Source: Syntrophaceae bacterium UBA4778
Lineage (GTDB): Bacteria > Desulfobacterota > Syntrophia > Syntrophales > UBA4778
Direction: 5' to 3'
Assembly: GCA_002403175.1 (NCBI GenBank)
Contig: DHHG01000250.1
Coordinates: 1 to 13,757, forward strand
DNA: 13,757 nucleotides
Part shown: positions 1 to 5,048 of the stretch, one piece after another
How the letters are laid out: each line of letters starts with the position of its first letter
How positions within the stretch are numbered: the first letter of the stretch is position 1
The notes under the pieces: model-generated
Database searches by the model: none
Told to the model about the DNA's origin: nothing
Seen by the model: only the letters and a program-made list of their open reading frames with translations
Made by a program: the position numbers and the translations under genes

Positions 1-1462
1 AAAGGATCGTCGGTTGGTGCATAACCGCGCATCCCAGCGCCAGTTTCTGTTTCCATCCACCTGCAAGCTCTCTGGTCAAAAACGTCTGCTTTTCCTTCAG
101 GTCGGCGAGATCCAAGACCCAATCTATCTTGATCTTTTTATCCTTTTTGCTGAGACCGTATACCCCGGCATAAAACTCCAGGTTTTGCCGGACCGTCAGA
201 TCGGGATAGAGAGAGAAGAGTTGGGCCATGTAACCGATTTTCCCCTTTACCTGTTGGGAATTTTTGGCCGTATCATAGCCTGCAACAAAGGCGCTTCCTG
301 ATGTCGCCGGCAGAAGTCCACACAGCATTTTAATGATAGTCGTTTTTCCGGCGCCGTTCGCTCCCAACAGACCAAAAACCATCCCTGATTTCACCTGAAA
401 ACTCACTTCTCTTACCGCCGTAAAATCACCGAACTTTTTGGTCAGCGCCGTAACGGCAATAGTCGTTTTATTGCTCGTTTGCTCATTAAAAGGAATCCAT
501 CCTTTCTTTTGCTCCGTTCTCTCCAGGTCGGTAAGGATTTCCATAAAGACGTCGTCCATGGTAGGACTCACTCGCGAAAACTGGTCTAGAGAAACTCCTC
601 TTCCGATCAGCGTATCCCGAACTTTCGGCATTTCGCTATCGGGCTGATCCAGAAAAATACGGATCTGATTTCCATATACCTGACCGGGCAGGGATAGATC
701 TTCTCTTAGAATTCTGGAAGCATGATTTAAATTATCCGGTTTAAGCAAAAAAACCTTCCTGCGGATCTGATTCTTTAATTGTGCGGGGGTGTCACAAGAT
801 ATGACTTTTCCATTTTCCATGAGGGCAACCCGGCTGCACCGTTCCGCCTCATCCATATAGGGTGTGGTAATGATTACGGTAATTCCCTCAAGAATAAACT
901 CGTAGAGAATTCTCCAAAGCTCTGTGCGGGAGAGAGGATCAACTGCGGTTGTTGGTTCATCCAGAACGAGAATCGCGGGATGATGTATCAGGGCGCAGCT
1001 GAGCGCCAGTTTCTTTTTCATACCTCCGGAAAGTGCGCCTGCTCTTCGATTGCGAAAGGGTTCCATTCTTGAAAACTGCAGAAGCCGCTGTTTGCGGTTT
1101 TCTCTATCGGCGTTCGGCACACCCCGCAAATCGGCCATGAAATCAATATTCTCATCTACGGTCATATCCAGATAGAGGGTAAAATCCTGAGACATGTAAC
1201 CGATTTTTGCGCGAACTAAATCCGGTTCGGACTCCACATCGTGTCCGTCGATGAAGATAACTCCCGAATCGGCGGCAAGGATTCCGCAAAGCATCTGAAC
1301 CGTGGTAGTCTTCCCGGCGCCATCCGACCCAACGAGACCGAATATCTCTCCCTTTTTCACCTTCAGATTCAGGTCGCTCACTGCAGGATGCGTTCCCAGT
1401 TGCTTTGCCACACCTTCAGTGTATATGACATATTCAGCTAGCCTGTTTGGCCCCATTGTCAT
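1..1462 (-). CDS. Double ABC-domain ATPase of an efflux ABC transporter (YbhF type), 3' end cut by window edge
   Basis: Partial gene: 487 codons are open from an ATG at 1462 down to base 1, and the C-terminus lies outside the window. It should supply ATP hydrolysis for an export ABC transporter at the inner membrane. Two ABC modules are visible in tandem. The first has Walker A GSDGAGKTT (about residues 45-53), Q-loop Gln92, signature LSGGM (144-148) and Walker B ILVLDEP (164-170). The second has Walker A GANGAGKTT (367-375), Q-loop Gln414 and a degenerate signature LAGGW (466-470); its Walker B is off the edge. The first module has Pro201 (TTPYMDEAE) where many ABC proteins have the switch His. 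This tandem layout, with an HlyD gene directly upstream, matches the YbhF/YbhG/YbhSR drug-efflux type, whose ATPase is about 580 residues. The start lies 1 nt after the HlyD stop codon, with only a weak GGA ahead, so translation is probably coupled. Permease genes would be expected beyond the left edge. The substrate cannot be read from the sequence. Confidence 0.93.
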   Translation of the reverse strand, partial: MTMGPNRLAEYVIYTEGVAKQLGTHPAVSDLNLKVKKGEIFGLVGSDGAGKTTTVQMLCGILAADSGVIFIDGHDVESEPDLVRAKIGYMSQDFTLYLDMTVDENIDFMADLRGVPNADRENRKQRLLQFSRMEPFRNRRAGALSGGMKKKLALSCALIHHPAILVLDEPTTAVDPLSRTELWRILYEFILEGITVIITTPYMDEAERCSRVALMENGKVISCDTPAQLKNQIRRKVFLLKPDNLNHASRILREDLSLPGQVYGNQIRIFLDQPDSEMPKVRDTLIGRGVSLDQFSRVSPTMDDVFMEILTDLERTEQKKGWIPFNEQTSNKTTIAVTALTKKFGDFTAVREVSFQVKSGMVFGLLGANGAGKTTIIKMLCGLLPATSGSAFVAGYDTAKNSQQVKGKIGYMAQLFSLYPDLTVRQNLEFYAGVYGLSKKDKKIKIDWVLDLADLKEKQTFLTRELAGGWKQKLALGCAVMHQPTIL

Positions 1463-1463
1463 G

Positions 1464-2651
1464 TTAGTTCCACTTTAGAGTTACATCTGCTGGTAATCCT
1501 GGCTTTAGCAGTCCTTCCGGATTATCGATTCCGACCTTAATCTTGTAGACCATGGCAGTACGGTGCTCGTCCATTTGTACATCTCTCGGAGTGAACTCAG
1601 CCCTGGAAGCTATAAAAGTGACCTTCCCTTTAAAGCTTCGACCCGGAAAGGAATCCACGTAGATCTTGCAAGGAGTGTTGAGTTTAATTCTCCCGATATG
1701 TGTCTGTTCCACATAGGTTTTTACATAAAGGTCCGACAGGTCCGTCACCACAACAAGAGCAGTACCGGGAACGACATTTTCACCGTGTTCGATCATTTTG
1801 TTAGTAACGTTTCCATTCGCTGGGCTGTATATGAAAGTATCTGCAAGGGTGGCTTCGATTTCGCTTTTCTGCGCACGGGTAGCATTGACGACAGCCAATG
1901 CAATAGACTCCTCAGTCTTGGTTGCTTCCAACTCTCTTTCAAGCGTGATGATATCATTTTCCCGAAGCTTGGTTTCCGTATAGGTGGCCTTTGCCAAAGT
2001 GAGAGCTGCCTCCTGGAGTGAAACGCCGCGCGTTGCCCGTTCCACTTCCGCCTGAGCCACTTTGTAAGCTTCTTCCACACTGTCCATATGACTTTCGGAA
2101 ATTATATCCTTCTTAACCAGGCGAGAGTACCGGGTATAATCCTTTGATGATTTGGCATAGTTTGTTTCAGCCTGAACGAGCACAGCTTTTGCTGAAGCAA
2201 GGGCCGCTTCCGCCTGTCTGATCTTCGCACCTGATTGATTTTTGCAGAGGTCGAGCGCAATCTTGGCGCCCTCGATATTGCTTCTCAGTACCGCGATCCT
2301 ATGTCGTGTTTTGGCAAGTGTTGCATTTGCTTCTTCGATTTTTGCCTCTGCGCCCTTGATCTGGGACTGCGTTTGGTCCGATTTGATTTGGGCAATCAAA
2401 TCTCCTTTTTTCACATTGCTTCCCTCGATCACCATCAATCGAATGACTTCTCCTTTCACCTTGGCGGTTAACGAGACATCTGTGCCCTCGACCCAGCCGT
2501 GTAACCTGATATTCTCACCGCAAGAATGACCTAGGATCAGTGATACATACAACGCCGCCCCAGCACCGGAGAGAAATAGAAGCAAAAGAACATAAAATAA
2601 CAGACGTCTTGATAGTTTGATTGACTTGAAAAAAGTTAATATCTTTGACAT
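1464..2651 (-). CDS. HlyD/MacA-type periplasmic adaptor (membrane fusion) subunit
   Basis: A 395-residue adaptor that should link the inner-membrane ABC exporter to an outer-membrane channel. Basic residues are followed by one hydrophobic anchor at about residues 16-40. Next comes a biotinyl-lipoyl-like half-motif (about 52-89, ending VKKGDLIAQI), then a long Ala/Glu/Lys-rich alpha-hairpin coiled coil (about 95-260). The beta-barrel and membrane-proximal part follows, ending with PGLPADVTLKWN, a tail typical of the family. I place the start at the ATG at 2651 because GGAGAG lies 6 nt ahead of it. An in-frame TTG at 2672 would add 7 residues but has no ribosome-binding site. A 119-nt gap separates it from the upstream sigma gene, while the ATPase gene follows after 1 nt. 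Adaptor and ATPase are thus clearly one unit. A separate promoter for this pair is possible in the gap. Confidence 0.93.
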   Translation of the reverse strand: MSKILTFFKSIKLSRRLLFYVLLLLFLSGAGAALYVSLILGHSCGENIRLHGWVEGTDVSLTAKVKGEVIRLMVIEGSNVKKGDLIAQIKSDQTQSQIKGAEAKIEEANATLAKTRHRIAVLRSNIEGAKIALDLCKNQSGAKIRQAEAALASAKAVLVQAETNYAKSSKDYTRYSRLVKKDIISESHMDSVEEAYKVAQAEVERATRGVSLQEAALTLAKATYTETKLRENDIITLERELEATKTEESIALAVVNATRAQKSEIEATLADTFIYSPANGNVTNKMIEHGENVVPGTALVVVTDLSDLYVKTYVEQTHIGRIKLNTPCKIYVDSFPGRSFKGKVTFIASRAEFTPRDVQMDEHRTAMVYKIKVGIDNPEGLLKPGLPADVTLKWN

Positions 2652-2679
2652 GTGGCACTCTCCAATGTTCAAGTAAGAA

Positions 2680-2709
2680 GATAGAGAAAGCTGAATGGTA
2701 CCAAATTCC
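2680..2709 (-). promoter_or_regulatory. Possible ECF-type promoter ahead of the adaptor gene
   Basis: Read on the minus strand: GGAATTT, a 17-nt spacer, then TCTATC. This resembles the RpoE-type pattern (GGAACTT, about 16 nt, TCTGA). It lies in the 119-nt gap between the sigma gene and the exporter genes, about 28 nt before the adaptor ATG. The match is partial and could be chance. Confidence 0.2.
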
Positions 2710-2770
2710 TCTTGAAAACTATCTTGATGACTTCGTTCAGGATTGCTCCTTCCGAGTCGTTAATTTTGGT

Positions 2771-3352
2771 TCATTTTTTCCGATCGCATGCCAATTCATT
2801 GTGTTCGTTCCGATAAAAGACACAGTTTCGTTGCAAAGCTTTTCTTAGCTTTGTTCGAGCCCGGTGAAGCCTTATTTTGGTTGCCTGAATACTCAACCCT
2901 ATGACCTCGGCGATTTCATTATCCTTCAATCCTTCCAGCTCGCTGAGGACGATAACGGATCGGTAGCTCTCGGGAAGGCCATCGATTATTTCCCGAATAC
3001 AATCGTTCATTTCCTGGCGTATGACTTTTAACTCGGAAGAATCTTCCCGTTCATCCGTCCAGAAGTCCTTATCGCTCTGCTCTTCCGTGATTACTGTAAA
3101 GGGCAAACTCAAACTATCTCCGCGGCGGGAAGATCGAATTTTGTCAAGGGCGGCATTGGTCGCAATCTGATAAATCCAGGTGGATAATTTCGATTCTCCG
3201 CGGAAGGTATCCAAGGCCAGGCTGACTTTGACGAATACTTCCTGGGTCAGATCTTCCGCATCGCATTCTCCGACCATACGGACCAGGTAACGGAAGATCC
3301 TCTCCTGATACTCGTCATAGATTTGCTGAAATCTCCGTTCGGAAGCATCCAT
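2771..3352 (-). CDS. ECF-type RNA polymerase sigma factor with Cys-bearing C-terminal extension
   Basis: A 193-residue group 4 (ECF) sigma factor that should direct RNA polymerase to a small set of promoters. Region 2 spans about residues 8-77 (DAEDLTQEVFVKV, then FRGESKLSTWIYQIATNAA). An acidic linker (about 88-108) leads to region 4 at about 119-172, with the helix-turn-helix LKDNEIAEVIGLSIQATKIR and then LHRARTKLRKAL. The protein then continues about 20 residues past region 4 with two cysteines, Cys177 and Cys189 (CVFYRNEHNELAC). I recall this kind of ending in deltaproteobacterial ECF factors but cannot verify it. Cys30 and Cys118 are also present. The ATG at 3352 has AGGA 7 nt upstream. 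It lies 26 nt behind the AhpD-like gene, so the two are probably co-transcribed. No anti-sigma factor is recognisable beside it. The family call is secure; the signal and regulon are unknown. Confidence 0.95.
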   Translation of the reverse strand: MDASERRFQQIYDEYQERIFRYLVRMVGECDAEDLTQEVFVKVSLALDTFRGESKLSTWIYQIATNAALDKIRSSRRGDSLSLPFTVITEEQSDKDFWTDEREDSSELKVIRQEMNDCIREIIDGLPESYRSVIVLSELEGLKDNEIAEVIGLSIQATKIRLHRARTKLRKALQRNCVFYRNEHNELACDRKK

Positions 3353-3378
3353 TTTGCATTCCTTTTGGGGTTGAATGG

Positions 3379-3639
3379 TTATTCCGAGCAGCAGCAGTTA
3401 CTTTCACCACTTCCGCATGACGCGCGGGAGGCTTCATCATTTAACAGGCACAAAGCAAGCTTATCCATAGTGATAGCCGCGCCTCTCCGGACGGATTTAG
3501 CGATTTCTACAGCCGCTGTGATCTCAGTTTTGTCAATACCGGATTCTAAGGCTTTGCCAATGTGATACTCCAGACAGGTTTGGCAATTTGCACCTATTGA
3601 TGCTCCTATCGCGATCAGTTTTTTTACATGATCATCCAT
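3379..3639 (-). CDS. Small AhpD-like (carboxymuconolactone decarboxylase family) protein with Cys-rich tail
   Basis: An 86-residue all-helical protein of the CMD/AhpD superfamily. The motif Cys19-Gln-Thr-Cys22-x3-His26 (NCQTCLEYHIGKAL) matches the CxxCxxxH redox centre of AhpD alkylhydroperoxidases. The following stretch, with EITAAVEIAKSV and RGAAITMDK, is also typical of the family. A thiol-based peroxidase or disulfide role is likely; gamma-carboxymuconolactone decarboxylation is not, since the CxxC is intact and the protein is half-length. The last 12 residues are unusual: CGSGESNCCCSE holds four cysteines (75, 82, 83, 84), suggesting metal binding or redox sensing. I start at the ATG at 3639 because GGAGG lies 6 nt ahead; the in-frame ATG two codons upstream abuts that GGAGG. 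It is the first gene of the sigma factor/exporter cluster, so it may sense the signal for the sigma factor. That role is inferred. Confidence 0.88.
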   Translation of the reverse strand: MDDHVKKLIAIGASIGANCQTCLEYHIGKALESGIDKTEITAAVEIAKSVRRGAAITMDKLALCLLNDEASRASCGSGESNCCCSE

Positions 3640-3673
3640 TTGCATCCTCCATTTCCTATGATTCAAGTCCTTT

Positions 3674-3719
3674 TGTTTTCCGATCCTCAGGTGGCACGAT
3701 CGGCGGGATATGTTTTCCG
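3674..3719. repeat. Nested repeats upstream of the AhpD-sigma operon
   Basis: TGTTTTCCG occurs twice in the same orientation, at 3674-3682 and 3711-3719. Between the copies, and overlapping the first, is an inverted repeat CCGATC (3680-3685) / GATCGG (3698-3703) with a 12-nt loop. It lies 35-80 nt before the first ATG of the operon, where an operator or promoter would be expected. The repeats are plain to see; their function is unknown. Confidence 0.4.
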
Positions 3720-3720
3720 G

Positions 3721-3742
3721 CAAGTACCGCTTATCAAGTACC
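3721..3742 (-). promoter_or_regulatory. Tandem GGTACTTG boxes, candidate operator of the AhpD-sigma operon
   Basis: On the minus strand GGTACTTG is repeated exactly, with 6 nt between copies (plus-strand CAAGTACC at 3721-3728 and 3735-3742), giving a 14-nt period. The second half of the distal box, together with the spacer, also reads TTGATA, a fair sigma70 -35 hexamer. The element lies about 80-100 nt upstream of the AhpD-like gene. A binding site for a regulator or sigma factor is plausible but not shown. Confidence 0.4.
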
Positions 3743-3796
3743 CTAAAATAAAAAAACTCATAAGCTAGGAAGACCCATTGAAAAATGGCAACCCCG

Positions 3797-3830
3797 CTTT
3801 TACCTTTCGACGAAACTGGGAAGGTAAAGG
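3797..3830 (+). repeat. Imperfect inverted repeat / possible RNA hairpin
   Basis: TTTACCTT and AAGGTAAA form an 8-bp perfect stem that extends to 12 bp if G-U pairs are allowed (arms 3797-3808 and 3819-3830, 10-nt loop). A T7 run follows 7 nt later at 3838-3844, too far off for a textbook intrinsic terminator. AAGGTAAAA recurs just downstream. No confident gene lies upstream on the plus strand to be terminated. Confidence 0.35.
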
Positions 3831-4002
3831 ATACAGCTTTTTTTATTCACAAGGTAAAATAGATCTCAAGCGATTGACTCATATTGGAAAGCATAGGAAC
3901 ATATCGCCTTGGAACCGTATTTGTTACCCTTCAGTTATCCTAGAAAGGCAAACATTAGAAAAATTTTATCGAGAAAAAACGTAAAATTTGGGGAAAGTAT
4001 AT

Positions 4003-4212
4003 TTATAAAAACCTTATTCTAGGTTTCTTTAACTTTTGCGGACCGTTATTAATACGTATAGGATTGGGGTGTTTTCTCAAGTTTTCTAACAGGAGTATCT
4101 TTTCGCAACTGTTCTCGTCTACCAAAGATCCTTTTTTTCTGCAATCTTTAATTTTCAAACGTTTACCAGTGCCACCTGCAATTTTTCTTTCAGGACCTTT
4201 TGGTGAATTCAT
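4003..4212 (-). CDS. Possible small basic protein (uncertain)
   Basis: A 69-codon open frame starting MNSPKGPERKIAGGTGKR. The product would be strongly basic (many Lys and Arg), with two cysteines and no hydrophobic segment. It is not recognised. A Shine-Dalgarno-like AAGGAAAG lies about 5 nt before the ATG, and the frame reads smoothly without rare stretches, which is why it is listed. Against it are its shortness, its isolation in an AT-rich gap and the lack of any family resemblance. If real, it could be a nucleic-acid-binding peptide, but nothing proves that. Confidence 0.22.
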   Translation of the reverse strand: MNSPKGPERKIAGGTGKRLKIKDCRKKGSLVDENSCEKILLLENLRKHPNPIRINNGPQKLKKPRIRFL

Positions 4213-4473
4213 AAAGTCTTTCCTTCAGCTTGAAAATGCATTTCCAAGAATTAAAATGTGACCGTTTAATGATATAGATTTATTTTTGACCGCGATGCGT
4301 TTGAGTTATGAAGCAATTAGAAGATTTTTCAAACTGTAAGTAATTACAGCTACAATTTGTGCCAAGTCATCTTTATTGCTGGTCGTGAGTTTCTGAATTT
4401 CTGGAAGTTTTTACGATAGTTTTCTGGATTTTTATGTAGGTTATGGGTAAAAATACAAATATATAAGAATACG

Positions 4474-4502
4474 GGAACGAGCAGTTCCTAAGAAATTCTG
4501 CA
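4474..4502 (+). promoter_or_regulatory. RpoE-like promoter candidate with overlapping GGAAC palindrome, upstream of the flavoprotein gene
   Basis: GGAACGA (4474-4480), then a 16-nt spacer, then TCTGCA (4497-4502). This is close to the classical RpoE-type ECF promoter (GGAACTT, about 16 nt, TCTGA). The -35 box is also half of a perfect inverted repeat, GGAAC-gagca-GTTCC (4474-4488), so a dimeric repressor site is an alternative reading. Transcription would start near 4508, about 30 nt before the AGGAGG of the gene at 4547. Confidence 0.4.
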
Positions 4503-4546
4503 ACCTCTGCGATTTAGGGCTGAAATAAATAAAAGGAGGACGACTT

Positions 4547-4948
4547 ATGAATGAAGCTGTTCAATTCCTAATTGACAATCCCGTCTTTTATCTGGCGACA
4601 GTTGACGGTGACGAACCAAAGGTGCGTCCATTTGGCTTCATAATGGAATTTCAGGGGAAAATTTATTTTTGCACCAGCAACGAGAAGCAAGTTTTTAAGC
4701 AACTGAAAGCAAATCCCAAATTTGAAGTATGCACAACGGATAAAGCCGGCCGGTGGATCCGATTAAAAGGGAAGGCTGTCTTCGATGACAATTATGAAGC
4801 GAAAAAAAAGGTGTTTGAAATGATGCCGATAGTAGCTGATATTTATCAAGACGCTTCTAACCCGATTTTTGAAGTTTTCTATCTTGCCGAAGGTGAGGCC
4901 GCGATCTTCAGCATGTCCGGTGAAAAGCGTACATATAAGCTGTCGTAG
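4547..4948 (+). CDS. Pyridoxamine 5'-phosphate oxidase-family (FMN-binding split-barrel) protein
   Basis: A 133-residue protein of the small single-domain PPOX-like class, which usually binds FMN or F420 as a dimer. Visible family features are the first strands with LATVDGDEPKVRPFGF (about residues 17-32), KIYFCTSNEKQVFKQLKANP (about 38-57) and the central strand WIRLKGKAVF (about 70-79). The C-terminus is a short strand, AIFSMSGEKRTYKL. The substrate is unknown: members of this size are often annotated as general stress or nitroimidazole-resistance-like flavoproteins and lack the full pyridoxine-synthesis active site. The ATG at 4547 is preceded by AGGAGG with a 7-nt gap, one of the best ribosome-binding sites in the window. 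It is the only confident plus-strand gene, divergent from the sigma operon, and it ends before a shared terminator. Confidence 0.9.
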   Translation: MNEAVQFLIDNPVFYLATVDGDEPKVRPFGFIMEFQGKIYFCTSNEKQVFKQLKANPKFEVCTTDKAGRWIRLKGKAVFDDNYEAKKKVFEMMPIVADIYQDASNPIFEVFYLAEGEAAIFSMSGEKRTYKLS

Positions 4949-4994
4949 ATAGGGGATGGACAAGAATTCTTTTTGGTATGTCTGAATCGGATCA

Positions 4995-5027
4995 AAAAAG
5001 GGGGCCTCTCGCGAGAACCCCCTTTTT
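4995..5027. terminator. Bidirectional intrinsic terminator between convergent genes
   Basis: AAAAAGGGGG (4995-5004) pairs perfectly with CCCCCTTTTT (5018-5027). Inside lies a second perfect palindrome, TCTCGCGAGA (5007-5016), which extends the stem. The A run on one side and T run on the other suit both the plus-strand flavoprotein gene (stop at 4948) and the minus-strand thiolase (stop at 5049). Confidence 0.9.
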
Positions 5028-5048
5028 AATTTATTCCTTTTTAGCGGA

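Larger units (their letters stand above)
3724..4546. other. AT-rich, gene-poor divergent intergenic region
   Basis: This 823-nt stretch separates the minus-strand sigma/exporter operon from the plus-strand flavoprotein gene and is visibly richer in A and T than its flanks. It holds the distal GGTACTTG box, an imperfect hairpin at 3797-3830, a short basic minus-strand reading frame at 4003-4212, and a GGAAC/TCTG promoter-like element at 4474-4502. Between about 4380 and 4440 there are loose repeats of TTTCTG. I see no transposase fragment, tRNA or recognisable RNA. Confidence 0.6.

Noticed and set aside
1563..2529. Several open frames on the plus strand and in other minus frames inside the adaptor gene
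   Set aside because: They overlap a strongly supported coding frame and show no domain features. They are shadows of the coiled-coil composition.
2652..2672. Seven-residue N-terminal extension of the adaptor from a TTG start at 2672
   Set aside because: The ATG at 2651 has GGAGAG at ideal spacing, and the extension has no ribosome-binding site of its own.
3640..3723. 28-residue N-terminal extension of the AhpD-like protein
   Set aside because: The extended part would cover the GGAGG site and the repeat-rich upstream region, and it does not resemble the CMD family. The ATG at 3639 has ideal spacing.
3778..3984. 68-codon plus-strand frame starting with TTG
   Set aside because: It has no family resemblance and contains the 3797-3830 hairpin. 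The weak purine run ahead of the TTG is not enough to call a gene.
4064..4261. 65-codon plus-strand frame opposite the possible small basic gene
   Set aside because: It has a TTG start with no spaced ribosome-binding site. It is best explained as the antisense of the 4003-4212 frame or as noise.
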